Source: Parascedosporium putredinis
Lineage: Eukaryota > Ascomycota > Sordariomycetes > Microascales > Microascaceae
DNA: 64,000 bases
Assembly (NCBI GenBank): GCA_949357655.1
Contig: CASHTG010000002.1
Coordinates: 62,001 to 126,000 of the forward strand
Direction of reading: 5' to 3'
Positions 46,075 to 59,260 of the stretch are shown piece by piece. Position numbers and translations under genes: made by a program. The notes under the pieces were generated by a model. It had not been told where the DNA came from, made no database searches, and was given only the letters and a program-made list of their open reading frames with translations. Positions within the stretch are counted from its first letter, which is position 1; each line of letters begins with the position of its first letter.

Positions 46075-47960
46075 ATGTCACAGGTTACTGTTTCAAATAG
46101 CGAGCTTGCCTCCCTCATCAAGGTGATTAATTCCAACACTCTCCTCAATCGCCAACTCCAGGCAATATGTGGGACTTTTGGTCTTTCTCGAGGAGGTGTC
46201 AAAGCCGAATTGCGCAACCGGCTTGTCAACTGTAAGTTTGATCACGCCTTATGTGTTATGGGTTCCGCCCCCTTCTCACATGTACCCGACTTGATTTAGT
46301 GGCAATGGATGCGTACAATAAGCAGGACGCGCCTCTCTTTCGGGAGCTACGACAAAGGGTAGAAGAAACCGCGGGCCTTCGCCCTACACAAACGGCAAGC
46401 TCCACGATTCGGCAATCAGGCTATCGGGAGCCTCAGACCATGCATCAATATCAACAGCCGTTTCACAGTCCATACATGTCGCGACCGGCGCAGTCGACGG
46501 GTTCGTACCCACCGCCAGAGCTTTCATTCCACCGCAGTCCGTTTTATGAGATCAAAAGCCTGATTGGTGGGGTCAAGCACTGTCCTGGTAAGATCACGCT
46601 CAGCTGTGTCCCCATCTTTGCACTCCATTTTTGACGAGATGTTTCCCTGGCCGCGTTAGTTATGAGCCAGCATAGAAATTCTGTCACTGTCCCCCTTAAG
46701 ATCGCCGATCACCCAGAACTTCGCCAGCACCTCGACGATAAGAAGTATCGGGTCATGGTCTTCTGCGCTGGAGATAACCACGGAGTCCAGGATATCTCCT
46801 TCCCGCATCAATCGGAGATAAAGGTAAACGGAGATGAAGTCAAGGCGAACTTGCGTGGCCTTAAAAGAAGCCTGGCTCTACTCGACCTGTCGACATCAGC
46901 GACCATTTACGCCTGCTTCCCAATTATATAAATAACGTGGAATTGATTTACGCGTTAACGACCAAGGTAACTCGAAGAGAATGAATTTATGACAAGCACA
47001 TGTTGTACTAACGCGCCCATTTGCTCTCTAGGTGTACTACCTGGCAATCTACCTATGCAAATCGGTTCGAACTGAGGATCTCGTTGCTCGGATAAGGACC
47101 GGTCAGAAGATATCAAAGTCTACTACCCTTCGTGAGAGTAAGCCACTTACTTTGTCCCTGGTCACGTTACCTATGTCATGCATTCAGCAGATTTTACTAA
47201 TTCTCATGGTATCGTCCTTGTAGTGGCGGAGAAATCGAAAGATACCGAAATAGAGACAACTTCGCAAGTAATGTCCCTGAAGTGTCCTCTATCATATATG
47301 CGGCTAGACCTTCCCGTACGAGGACTTGGCTGTTCTCACATGCAATGCTTTGATGCGACATCATATCTACAGCTGCAGGAGCAGGGGCCACAATGGATTT
47401 GTCCCATTTGTAGTCGATCCGTGACTTTCGACCAGTTGGCCGTAGACGAGTGAGTCGCTTATCCACCTCCTTGAATGGTTTTCTACTAGCGTTCAAGCTG
47501 GCCGTCATGGACAATAGAACCTTGCTAATGTGGTGAGCGTAGGTATGTGCTCGATATTCTCTCAAGAACACCGAGGGACCTGGAGCAGGTTACCCTCGAG
47601 CCGGATGGTCAATGGAGAATTCCTGGTACTGAAGGATCAACGCCAAGGAAGGGCGTGTCTGCAAGCTTTGACATTATTGAGGATTTGGAGATATCCATTC
47701 CCAATGGCGCGAGGACGATGAAAAACTCTGCAACCCCAAATCGGTCAATTGCCCCGAGTATTGGGACACCGTCGATGGTCGATTCACGGGAGAGCACTGC
47801 CCCGCGACCATCCGGTGGAACGAGCACGAAGCGGCCGGCCCCAGCAGTCATAGACCTCACATTGTCTTCTGATGATGAAGATGCGGCACCCCCACCTCAG
47901 AAGAGGCAGCAGCTGAGTTTTGGAGGTTTCGGCGACTACCGTTCCAATGGCCATTACTAA
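46075..47960 (+). CDS. SP-RING SUMO E3 ligase, PIAS/SIZ/Pli1 family
   Basis: Nuclear SUMO ligase that promotes transfer of SUMO from Ubc9. Six exons: 46075-46231, 46300-46587, 46660-46966, 47032-47137, 47224-47449 and 47543-47960, giving 500 residues. Residues about 10-52 form a SAP DNA-binding domain (LQAICGTFGLSRGGVKAELRNR). A PINIT domain spans exons 3 and 4 (VMVFCAGDN, INGDEV-like turn, YYLAIYLCK). The SP-RING has its ligands in MSLKCPLS, CSHMQCFD and WICPICSR. The tail has a SUMO-interaction motif, VIDLTLSSDDED, at 47847-47882. One base is missing near 46863-46869 (PINIT domain). Confidence 0.93.
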
Positions 47961-49102
47961 AGATGGACTGGAGTTTTTGGCGGTTCGGCTGGAAAATGAA
48001 CACCCTTTTTCTTGATGTTTCTATTTATGCCAGGGATAGGGAGCGCCGGGGCTGGCGCGGAGAGAAGGCTGGAGCCACCTGGTTGCCAGAGATGTTGGGT
48101 ATGAGCCTGGTCGGCGTACTCGAACAGTTTGTAGATACCCCAATTACATTTTTAGGCGCACATGGTTATCACGGAAATAGAAGATGGCATTGTATTTAGG
48201 AGTTCAATAGAAAAGCGATCCCTCCACTTGTCAGCGTAGAGGCTCCGCAATGAAACAAGCTGCTTAGCACGTTCCCGTTTGGTCGATGGTTTTTGTCCAT
48301 CTGGACGGGCCTACCGCTGGCACTGCAGCCCGCAGTCTATAACATCACGTGACATAATCCAGGAGCCCTTGGCCTGGTTGACACAAGGGAGAGAAGCAAG
48401 GCGGTTCTTCCCGCCCTGGATTGCTAGTATTATTATTGGGTGGATTAACTAATAATACATCGTTTGGTCTCACAGCCGAATTAAAAGTCACACCAGACGG
48501 ATCTGGCTCCATTTTAAGGACATCGAGATTGGTTGATCTATTAAGTGCCAAAGGCGGGTGCAAGCCAAGGTCAGGCACTGAAAGCTAGATCAATTGATGT
48601 AAGCTCACCAATTTCAGCTTGGATTTCCCCTCATAGGTGTCATGTCGTTCAACCCATCGATCGATCCCTCAAGGTTGTGTAAATTGAAGCACATACAGGT
48701 CCCCACCCCCTTTTCTTCATCTTTTTTTCCCTTCACGCGCCGTGACTTTGGACAATATTTTGCATAATGAAAGGGATAGTGGACGGAGGACTCGTAAGTT
48801 GCAGTGTGATTTAATTTCTGCGCGCCTCAAGCTGCCGAGAGGGACGCGTCTCACTAATACTCATTTGACAGCTTTAAACCCCAATTCAGCTCTCTTTGCA
48901 ACCCACAGGCTGCCCTTCACATTTTCCTCGGCACAGGAAAAACGGCCCAGGTAGAAGACGCGCTCGTCACACGGTCATTGAGTGAAGTCGAGCTATGGGA
49001 AGCGTGCGAGACTGATTGCCTGTTCTTGCTCCTTTGTCCTGCTAACCGCTGGCCTCGCTATCTGGGACCTGGCTTGTCTCCGCGAACATTGCTTCGAAGG
49101 CC
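47961..49102. other. Intergenic region PIAS/LAS21
   Basis: Contains a TCACGTGA palindrome at 48345-48352. Short open frames show nothing recognisable. LAS21 promoter and leader probably lie in the second half. Confidence 0.5.
48345..48352. promoter_or_regulatory. E-box TCACGTGA
   Basis: An 8-bp palindrome with the CACGTG core, about 750 bp upstream of the LAS21 start; target gene uncertain. Confidence 0.3.
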
Positions 49103-52100
49103 ATGATGACACGCTTCCCCGTCGCGGGCCTTGTGCTGTGCGCCAACGTCATAATCCCGATTGCAATTCTCATCTTTGCTCGTGGGTTCTTTCCATACAA
49201 GCCGTTCATCCCAGGACTGGCACAGTATGAGAAGCTCGAGTTTGACGAGGTGCCGAGCGCGCCGTTTGACCGGCTCATCTTCATGGTCGTGGATGCGCTG
49301 AGGAGGTGAGCGAGCTACATACCCCTCCTCTGAAAATACCGAAACGTGGAACTTACTGGGATTATCTCCTTAGCGATTTTGTTTTTGCAGAAGAGTCCGG
49401 CTTCAAGTACACACAGAGGTAAGATCGCCTGCGCCCTTCATGAAAATGAGCGGGAGGGATCTAGAGACACTCACGCCCACTCTACAGCTTGATAAGAACC
49501 GGATCTGCGATCCCATTTACGGCGTACGCTAGGTCACCCACGGTCACTATGCCTCGACTCAAGGCAATCACCACCGGGTCGATCCCTTCCTTTCTTGATG
49601 CTATTCTTAACGTTGATGAAGGGGACACTACGTCTAGTCTGGCGGCGCAAGACACCTGGCTTGCCCAAATGAAGGCCAAAGGCACTGGGAATCTTGTTCT
49701 TTACGGAGACGACACCTGGCTGAAACTGTTTCCCGAGACCTTTGACCGCCACGATGGGACTTCAAGCTTCTTCGTCGCTGTAAGTTTTCCTACTTCGACA
49801 TCCCTTGCAAGTATGCCATGGTCGCGGCTTCTGACTCAAGATAGGACTTTACCGAGGTTGACCATAACGTGACCCGAAATGTCGCGGGTGAGCTCAAGAA
49901 CGTGGACTGGAACACGATGATCCTACACTATCTCGGCCTGGACCACATTGGGCACAAATCTGGACCCCGAAGGTGCGTGCCCCTTGCCGCTTGGGCTTAG
50001 TAGCTGAAAACTAATCCTATAATCTAGCTCCAATATGTTCCCCAAGCAGCAGGAGATGGATGGCATTGTCGAGACCTTGTACGAATCGATACAAACCGAA
50101 AAGCACCTCTCATCTACGCTTCTCGTCTTGTGCGGCGACCACGGCATGAACGATGCCGGAAACCATGGGGCCTCGTCCGCAGGAGAGACGTCACCAGCTC
50201 TCTTGTTTATTTCTCCCAAACTTCAGTCAATTTCTGCCCATCCCCTTTCGCCGGTGCCCTTCAAAGACGATTTTCGCTACTACTCTACGGTGGAACAGTC
50301 TGATCTTGCCCCTACCCTTGCGGGCTTACTGGGATTCCCTGTACCCCAAAACAACCTTGGGGCTTTCATCCCAGATTTCCTTCCCCTCTGGGACAAGAGT
50401 AGGTCTCTTTAACTTCCGATTCCCTCCACGTAATCTCTTTTGCTGATGGATGCTCTGAAGAATCTGATCAGGTCCAGCTTCTTGTGCGCAACGCTAGACA
50501 AATTATTGGCGTTGCTGCAGCTGCGTTTGGAGGAGAGTTGTTCGACGATAAATCAGCCTTTGACCCTTGCGTAGATGTATCTAGTGATACTCATCGCCTT
50601 GCTTGTGACTGGCGCTCAATTAGTGCGGAGCTGGCTTCTGTTTCGACGTACGAAGACATCAGTCCTCAATGGATTGACAAGATTACCGAGGTAAGACTTC
50701 GACACCATGTAATAAAAGCCCTACGCTCACCGTCTTTCTTTTCTTCGTCCAGTGGCTTCGGTCAGCGCAGGGGTTGATGAGTAACATGGCAAGCAACTAC
50801 GACATGAGAGACTTAGTTCTTGCTCAGGTCATTCTTGCTGTCGCGTGTCTCCTCTCGACGGTTGCCCTGGCACGATTGGGAGGACCCAAAGGAGTGTCCC
50901 TGCTGCCATTCATGTTCGTAACGACAGTGTACGGTATCATGATGTTCGCAAGTAGCTATGTTGAAGAGGAACACCATTTTTGGTATTGGTCTACCACTGC
51001 GTGGATCGGCTTCTTGGTTGTTAAATATTGGAACAGGTAAGGGGCCTCATGCGCCAGCGTTCCTACCAATTCCCTTCGACCCCGGCATCGTACAAGCTTG
51101 CGGCGGTTAACATTGCGATTTTCTTTAGGCATACTACCCTTGAGAACTGCGCCCGATTTTTGACGGCTATGGCGGCTACGAGGCTGGTGCGAGGCTGGAA
51201 CCAGACCGGCCAAAAATTCGCGGGCGAGCCAGACATAGTCAAGTCTTTCATGACAACATATCCTAGGTTCCTTTGGCTTATTGTCATGATATCGTATATC
51301 TGGCTGCAAGGGCGGTTAATGCGCCGTCTGAACCAGATTGCGCCCATCTGGGTTTCTGTCCCATCCGTGGTCGCCCTGATGTGGGCCGCATTTAGCTTCA
51401 AGCTTGCGTTCACGAACGAAGACTCGCCCGAGTTGGTCGTCAGCCCCATGTCGGACCTCCATGCCATCATGCCTGGCCTTGCCCTCATCACCCGCGCTCG
51501 TCTTGTCTTCGCCAGCGCTACGGCGATCACAGCTTATGCCCTGTTCATCAACCTTCGGGGCGGTCGTGGGGCTAAACCTGGCTTTGGTACGTGAATCAAG
51601 TCTTTCCCGCTCACAAACGGTCCCTTGCCATTTATCATCTCTCTCTAACGCAATCAATCCCCAACCAGAACTTCTTCACTATCTCTATACCGTCATTGCC
51701 CTCACGCAGTCCCGTGTAACTAACATTCCGCTTTTCCTCCTCCACGGCGTGCAATTCCGCTTTCTCCAATCCACGCCCCTCTCCGTCGCAGACATTGCCG
51801 TCTCCTCGCTTCTCCTTCAGCACATGTCCTACTTTGCCTTTGGTGGCACCAACGCCATGTCCTCTGTAGACCTCTCGAGCGCCTATAATGGAGTGAGCGA
51901 TTTCAACGCCGTTGCCGTTGGCGTCCTCACCTTTGTGAGCAACTGGGCTGCTCCCATTTACTGGAGCTTCGCAACAGCCCGGCTGCTTCTCCAGAATGGA
52001 GACAAGTCTCGAGCCCCTCTCAAGAAGCGGGTAGGTGAGCTGCAAAAGAAGGGCGTAGACGAAGTAGAGGATGAGGATGAGACGATTAGTCCGTTAACGA

Positions 52101-52312
52101 GATACCTCGCTTTCCTCACTGCCTTCGTATCCTGGAGCGTGCTTTTCGTCATGGTCGCGTGCACAGTCCTGAGGACGCACTTGTTCATATGGACCGTGTT
52201 CTCGCCAAAATACTTGTATTGCATCGCGTGGGGACTAGGCCAACATCTCGGTGTCAATGTCACTTTGGGAAGCCTGCTCTTCTGGCTTGGCACTCGCAGC
52301 CGAGGCCACTAA
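49103..52312 (+). CDS. LAS21: GPI ethanolamine phosphate transferase 2
   Basis: ER membrane enzyme (Gpi7/PIG-G type) that adds ethanolamine phosphate to the second mannose of GPI anchors. Nine exons fit in phase: 49103-49305, 49374-49418, 49488-49779, 49845-49972, 50028-50398, 50461-50690, 50753-51036, 51129-51586 and 51669-52312, for 884 residues. An N-terminal membrane helix is followed by the lumenal alkaline-phosphatase-like domain with metal-site regions IFMVVDALR, THE-like SPTVTMPRLKAITTGS, LDHIGH and LCGDHGMND. About ten membrane helices fill the C-terminal half. No base is missing over 2,655 coding bases. Start may be ATG 49103 or 49106. Confidence 0.96.
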
Positions 52313-52766
52313 TGTGTCTTTACACGTCTGCTTTCCTTAACTCCGCAAATAGACTCTTCATCTTCCAGTGCCCCTCTAGAATAGTAGATAGGGATCAAGC
52401 CCCTCAGGTGAATTCTTAAACATATGTTGTACTTAAAAGGCCACCCAGAGGAAGAAAAAAAGAAGAAACCAAGAACAAGGAGAAGTGCCAGAACGCATAG
52501 TAAATTCATAAAGCTCGTGAATTGAAAACATTGGGAAATAATCACCGCCATGCCCCTTTGATCAACCAGCCTAGTCCCCTATTATCATCGCTATATGCCC
52601 CCATAAACCCATTCTACCAACAACCTGGAAGGACATGAATATTTCCGTATACGTTTCTACGGCACGAGAGACGGCGCGAACCAGACTTTCGTCAATTCGA
52701 ATCAAGAACAAACAGAAAGTGGAAAAAGAAAAATACAAGAGGGAAAAGCCTAGGCCTCGGTTCACA
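52313..52766. other. Convergent intergenic region LAS21/condensin
   Basis: Two 3' flanks with A-rich patches; no gene seen. Confidence 0.5.
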
Positions 52767-55700
52767 TCAAGCACCGCCCTCATCCGTGAGCAAATCATCA
52801 ACCAAGGAATCATTTTCTGGGTGATGGAGGACTGTACCCTCCCCACTAACGTCCTCCTCCTTGATTGTGGGCTCGTATGCCACAATGGTCTTCTCCTCAG
52901 AGAGCACGGTGCCGTCGTAGACGGAGGACGTAGCGACCGAGGTGCTGCGGCTCAGGCGCCTGCCCGCGGCGGCGGCGGCGTCCTGCTGCTCGGAGAGGGC
53001 GTTGACAATCTTGCCTAAGCTAACGTGGATCTTGTAGAGGGCGTTGCGGCTTGTGGCGTCGGTGAGGAGCTTGGAGTCCACGGCGGCGTCAACCTCTTCG
53101 TAAAGATCGCGAATCTTGTCCTCTGACGAGGCGGGAGAGACGTAGAGCTTGCCAAGTAGTGGGGCAATGACCTTCTTCTCGTCCTCTGTTCGGTATTGCA
53201 AAATGCAAGGTTAGCACTGCTTCATCGGACTTTCTGACGCCAAGAAAGAAGAAGAAAAATGGGGACTAGTAGAGCAGAGACAAGCGGCCATGAAAAGGAA
53301 GAAGAGGAAGAAAAGGGAAAAAATTTAACTTACTGCTCATGTTGCCATTGAGCTTCTCCAAAATAGCCTTGGCGAAGTCGAGATGCACGTCGCCGTTCAC
53401 ATTCTTCTTCTCGCCATCGAGGGAGAGGTCGGAGGAATAGCATTTGCGGGGATCCGTCCAATCGACCAGGCAGGCACCAATTGTTGTCAAGCTAGCCATC
53501 TCTTCGTCCACGTCGGCATCGTCATCTTCAAGGCCTTCACGTACGTTAAAGAGGGAGTGGATGGCATCGAGGGCCACGCTGCCCATGAGATCCTGGTTCT
53601 CGCGCCGCGAGTAACAAAAGACGGGCAAGAAGTAGTTGAGCGCTTGCCTGACCGACTGGTTGTTGGCAGTGGATGGCTCAAAGTAGGCGACGACGAGGGT
53701 CTTTAGGAGTTCGGCGGAAGCCTCGGGCTCGGTGACGACACGGCCCAGCAGAAGCTTGGATGCCGCTAGCGTCGCCGCGGCCTGGACTTCGGGCGCCTTA
53801 GTTCCAGATTTGAGGGCGCGGACGTATACCTTGAGGAGCGTGGGGTTTGTGGTGAGGAGCTGTGCGCCATGCACATTAAGGATATCAGTAAGGATATGGA
53901 GGGCGGTAATTTGTAGCGCTGCGTGGCCCTTGGAAAAGAAGTGCATGAAGAGAGTCAGATTCTCCTCGGCAAGAGACTTGTCTAGGAGCGAGCAGAGGCC
54001 GAGACAAACGAGACCGCGCTCACGCACTGGCGCCTCGTGACTCCTGACTGCGGGCACAACTAGGTTGTTGAGCATGGCCACGAGATGGTCGTTTTGCTGA
54101 AGGTTGCCACCGACGTTGGTGAGCATGCATTGCACGATGTGGAGGCACTTCATGTTGATGACAATTTCCTTGATAGCCTTCGCACGGGTCTCCTCCTCGC
54201 TCAGATCAGCGCTCTTAGCGCGGCTTCCGTTGTTAACTGTGCTAGCGCTGCTGACTTCTGACTTTGCAGAGTGGAAGCTGTCATCCACATCCGCCGGGGG
54301 ATCATCGACGATGGTATCGTGCACATCGGCAACCGCCTCGAGGACGACGCTGCAAAACTCCCTCTCTCCAGAGGTGTCTGGGGCGCATATGTCCCTGAGG
54401 ACCTCCACAATCAACTTGGTGATCTCATCAGGTAGCTCGGGTACCGACAACGTTTGACGAAGAAGGGCGAACATCTTCCTACGGCCCACCTCATCCGAGT
54501 AGTCAAGCGTAAGGGCAACGTGCAAGAGCTGTTCGACGATGAACTCTTGGTCTACCGTATCCTCCTCCTCCTCTTCCTCGACATCCTCAGCATTGGCTAT
54601 ACGGCGAAGTGCCTCGAGGAGAGCGTTAATATAACGCTCGAGGTAGAAGGCAAGCTTTGTGACCTCGGGCAGCTTCTCCTCGACGAGGCTCTCGTACTTT
54701 CCGTTGCCTTCGTTGCGGCAGAAATCATTGAAACTGCGCGCCATGAAAACCGACTCGGCAGACAGGGTCTCCCAAAATGTATCATCGAAGATGACGGCTT
54801 CGCGGTAATCAGGTCGTCCCTCCCAAAATCCCTTCATAGCCTCTAGAGCAACGCCATTCTCCACACCTGAATTAACCACATCGATACGTTCTAGCAGCTC
54901 TAGCAAGCCGTCGAAGCTAGGTGGAGCAGGCTCCTGCAGACCGCTTTCGGTGGGTGAGATTCCGGCGCAGTCTTCAATCCACCTCTCCCTAAAAGTCTAG
55001 CGGCCGCTTTGCGCACGTTCTCATCTCGGTCGCGAAGGCCCCACCGAAGCAACTTTTCTCTCATGGAAAGCGAGAGGTGGCGGAAATCGCCGAGAGCGGG
55101 GAGTAGTCGGGAATAGACAGCCCTTCGCGTGGCCGCGTCTTGGTCCCTGGCTCGCTCCAGGAGGTAGGGGAGGGTGGAGGGTAGAATTGGGAGGTTCACA
55201 AGCAGCGACCTCCTGACATCTGCACTTGGGTCGTTCTGGAGAACCTCAAGGAGTTTCTCAAGGAGACCGGCGCTGCCGTCGTCGTCACTTTCATCTGAAT
55301 TCGCGCCGTCATCGCCCTGTCCAGCAAGGCGGCCAAGACCTAGGACGGCCTGGGCTCGTACCATAGCCTCCTTGTCCCGGATCCTGCGAAGGAGGCCGTG
55401 CCTTAACCTCTGGAAGAGCTCGTCATCGATGGCATCGAGCGAGTTGACGACATGGGAGATCAGCTGCGTAGATCGGTATCGCACAAATTTGTCCTTGCTT
55501 GTGAGGAGGGGAAGCACCGTATCGAGCAGAAGGGTGGTAAGTTTAGTGCTAGGCGTCTCTGGCATGACGCTCGCATCGTGGTCGACCTCGCCCAGGAGCT
55601 CGTTGTCCTTGTCGCTGGCGTGTCGCAGGAAGAGGCCGATAAATCGAACGGTCTTCTCCCCCACTGCTTCAGTCTTCTTGACCGGCATGATCCTTAGGAC

Positions 55701-56021
55701 GCAGCGCACAAACTCAATGTTGAATTCATTTTCGTTAAAGTCTCCCGGGGACTGCTTTGTAGAGCTAGCGGGCTCGTAACAGCAAGCCTCCTGCAGTTTG
55801 CGCAAGTTAACGACTAATTTCCTGTGCGACGCCGTAGTTTTTTGCGCATCGCGGAAGATAGCGGCAACTTTAGGCCGCAATCCGTTGTCCGGTGTTTCTG
55901 AAGGGATATCGATGGCGGCGGAAGAAGCCCTGGATGCGGTCGAGGCTCGCGGCTCGACGCCCGAAGGTTTGCGCGAGGCCGCGGTCGATGTCCTCGTAGA
56001 CCGAGAGACTCGTGTGGGCAT
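52767..56021 (-). CDS. YCG1: Condensin complex subunit 3 (CAP-G/Ycg1/Cnd3)
   Basis: HEAT-repeat subunit of condensin that, with the kleisin Brn1, binds DNA and helps compact mitotic chromosomes. Two exons, 56021-53334 and 53185-52767, give 1,035 residues, the usual size. The N-terminus is Ser/Thr/Arg-rich; HEAT repeats follow from about residue 50, including KFVRYRSTQLISHVVNSL, ADVRRSLLVNLP and AATRRAVYSRLLPALGD. The Cnd3 domain in the C-terminal half includes VQCMLTNVGGNLQQ and VRERGLVCLGLCSLLDKSL. One base is missing in plus-strand CCC at 54987-54989, between two HEAT repeats. An acidic tail ends the protein. Divergent from NOP4. Confidence 0.94.
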
Positions 56022-56563
56022 CGTGATGTGTTGTATGAATGACTACAAAGTTAAACTTTCAGGTTCAACCAACTCCAGGAGAGCTTCTGATTAGACCTCA
56101 GGGTTAGTGGTTGGAGAGCCGTTGCTGGCGATCCTCTAAAACAAGTATGTGTGAGAGTTGTGATTGAAGAGGGGCTACTATGTATCTGTAATCTGCGTGG
56201 AGACGAAACAATACACACATCAACATTTGGTCGCCAGTAAGAACGCGAGATTGTTGTTCGCGCTCTTTGTCAATAAACTTCCGAATTAGGCATAAAGCCT
56301 CTTTAAACGAATATACCCCGCCCTGGCTCCTGTCAGGTCCATCTTGTCAGTTTGCGTGGAAAATCTCCGGTAATACCCCGATAAGAAATCTGATCTTCTT
56401 ATCGGCCGCTTCCCAAGTTTTTTTTTCTAGAGAAAAATGTGGGGAATTTTTAGACGACCTGCACAAAGTGAAGGACGTCGAGTTTCTGCTCTCTCTAGTT
56501 CCCCCTTCCTTTCTTTCTCATAAAGCTACCATACCCGCACACCATCGGTGGCTTCAAAAGATC
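56022..56563. promoter_or_regulatory. Bidirectional promoter of condensin subunit and NOP4
   Basis: 542 bp between two start codons reading apart, with a T-run near 56419-56427. No telobox was seen. Confidence 0.5.
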
Positions 56564-58744
56564 ATGGCCCCTTCACCCAATTCCAAAAACGGCAGCGGAG
56601 CCAGCCTGTCGTGGAGGATGCCGATTTGCAGGCGTTGATCAAGGCTGATACGATCCCCGAAACCGACGCCCGAGTCTCTAAGAAACAACGGGTTGAGGGA
56701 CGTCGCTCGCTCTTTGTGAGGTCTCTACCACCAAGCGCCACCAACGAATCTCTGACCGAATTCTTTTCTCAACACTTTCCCGTGAAACACTCTACTGTCG
56801 TCATTGATCAGAAGACGAAAGAGTCCAGAGGCTACGGTTTCGTCACTTTTGCGGACCCAGACGATGCTAAAGAGGCAAAGGAAAAGTTAGACAAGGTCGA
56901 ATGGGATGGAAGAAGGTTACGACTTGAGGTTGCCGAGCCCAGAAACCGCGAAAAGGGCCCTGGTGGGCAGCCAGTCGTGGATACGGAAAAAGCCAAGCGA
57001 CAAGCTCTGCTCGAGGAGATTCGACGCCCGGCTAAACTCATCATCAGAAACTTGCCGTGGTCTGTCAAGAAGCCAGAGCAACTGTCCCGCATCTTCATGA
57101 GTTTCGGCAAGATCAAGTTCACGGATCTTCCCAACACAGATGGAAAGCTCAAAGGATTTGGTTTTATTACCTTCCGAAGAAGAGAACATGCTGAGAAGGC
57201 AAGGGAAAAGATCAATGGAAAGGAAGTCGACGGAAGAAAACTGGAGGTTGACTGGGCCATCGACAAACGGGTTTATGACCAACAAGGCGAGGCTGAGCAG
57301 TCCAACGTGAACAACGAGAAAAAGAAGGGCGAGAGGAAACCGGAGGCAGCTAAGGAAAATCGGAGCGGTAACCCTTCTGAAAGGGAGAAGACGCCGACTG
57401 CAGATGACGATCTCAGAAATTTCTTGATCAACCATGTTCACGATCTAGAATCCGAGTCTGATCTAGATGACCTTGATGAAGACGAACTCGACATTGACTC
57501 AGACCCCGAGGTTGATGATGATGAGGACGAGGACATGGAAGGTGCCCAAAATCAAGGTGGCAAAGACAATGGAGATACAGCGGAAAAGCCTACTTCGGCG
57601 GCTACCGTCAACAAAAAGTCACTCATCACAGACAACTCCTCAACGGTGTTTGTGCGAAACCTACCCTATACAGCCACTGATGAACAGCTCAAAGAATTCT
57701 TCTCCTCATTTGGCTTAATTCGCTACGCCCGTGTGGTAATGGAGAAGTCAACTGGACGAGCAGCCGGTACCGGCTTCGTGTGCTTCTTCAAACAAGACGA
57801 TTGCAAGGCGTGCGTCAGGGAAGCCCCCGCCACGAGCCAAATAAGATCAACATGGGGGCTTGAAGCATTCCATTCTTCACGACGACTCCGCTGATCCATC
57901 CGGCAAATACACTTTTGAGGGCAGGCTGCTCCAAGTTGCACAGGCCGTCAACAAAGACGAAGTAGCCAAATTTACCGAGGGCCAGGATAAAGCAAACAAG
58001 GACAAGCGTCGTCTCTTCCTGTTATCTGAGGGCCAGCTCGACACAAGATCGCCGCTTTACAACCTTCTGACCCCTGCTGAGGTCTCTATGCGGGACTCAA
58101 GTTTGGCACAACGCAAAAAGCTCGTTCAGGGAAATCCCACGCTTCACTTGAGCCTTACGCGCCTGGCTGTTCGAAACATACCCCGAGACATTGGCGCCAA
58201 GGAGCTCAAGGAACTTGCTAGGAAGGCTATCGTCGGTTTTGCCGTCGACGTCAAGGAAGGCCGCAGGCAGCCCTTGTCCAAAGAAGAAATTGCACGCGGA
58301 GGTGAGGAAGAGAGGGAGGCCGAGCACCAGAGGAAACTCAAGAATAAGGGTGTCGTCAAGCAAGCGAAGCTCATCTTTGAGACTAAAGACGGCTCCAAAG
58401 CGCCTGCCCAAGAAGGTGGCCGAAGCCGCGGCTACGGTTTCATCGAGTATTGGTCGCACCGTTGTGCTCTTATGGCCCTACGTTATCTTAACGGCCACCA
58501 GGTAGAGGACGAGAAGGGAAGGAAACAGCGCCTAATTGTTGAATTTTCTATCGAGAACGCCCAGGTCGTTAATCGACGAAAGGCAATGGAGGCCAAGAGT
58601 CGGGACAGGCCCGAACCGCGCGAGCAGCCCGCACCTGGAAGGTTCAACGATTCCGCTGGACGCGGGCGAGACAATGGCAGGGACAAGGACAAAGGCAGGA
58701 ATAACTTCCGCGGGGCTGATAAGCGGAGGGGAAGCAGGACGTGA
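56564..58744 (+). CDS. NOP4: Nucleolar RRM protein Nop4 (RBM28)
   Basis: Essential pre-60S ribosome assembly factor with several RNA-recognition motifs. RRM1 starts at RRSLFVRSLP with RNP1 RGYGFVTF; RRM2 at KLIIRNLPW with RNP1 KGFGFITF; an acidic Asp/Glu linker follows; RRM3 has TVFVRNLPY and AGTGFVCF; a degenerate RRM4 has LAVRNIPRDIG and RGYGFIEYW. A basic Arg/Gly/Asp tail ends the protein. The likely start is ATG 56564, which needs one more A in the run at 56586-56590. Two more bases are missing, C5 at 57824-57828 and G5 at 57854-57858, only 30 bases apart. The corrected single exon gives 727 residues. Confidence 0.92.
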
Positions 58745-59260
58745 GGGAATTCAAGGATAGGGCTGGCCGAAGCAAAGAGGAGAGGGTCGAAAATCGCAAG
58801 GATAATGTGAAGCAGCAGTTGATTGGGCGAAAGAGAATGATACGAAAAAGAAGGCTGGCTCCCGAGGTTGAGCTGAGGGGGCCATGGGACGGGACGCGGG
58901 CGAAGTGATGTATACCCTCTGCGAGTATGATCTTGGTTGTGATCTTTTTTCTATACTATAGAACGAAGTCCTCCGCGGTTCCAGGCCGTCACGGGCAATA
59001 TTTAAAATCGTCATCCTTGTAAACAATTTTTGGGCCTTCCTAGCTATGGTGATAACTACAGTTGTAAAAGAAATTATACAGGAAAGAAGGGAAGCAATCA
59101 CCAGGTACGCCGCCGAGATCCGAGAAATAAGAGGTTAAAAAGTCCGCGAAGGACGGCCAACCTTTAGCCACCAGACCAAGCGAAAAGAAGTATTTATGAG
59201 AAGAAGAGAAGAAGCTCAGAGAAGGGGAGAGAGGAGATGTGTGAGTAGTCTAACCGCGCG
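58745..59260. other. Convergent intergenic region NOP4/hypothetical
   Basis: Two 3' flanks, no gene seen. Confidence 0.5.

Noticed and set aside
57824..57858. Programmed ribosomal frameshift in NOP4
   Set aside because: Two breaks 30 bases apart at C5 and G5 runs, with the same pattern in unrelated genes, fit sequence error. No slippery heptamer with downstream structure was evident.
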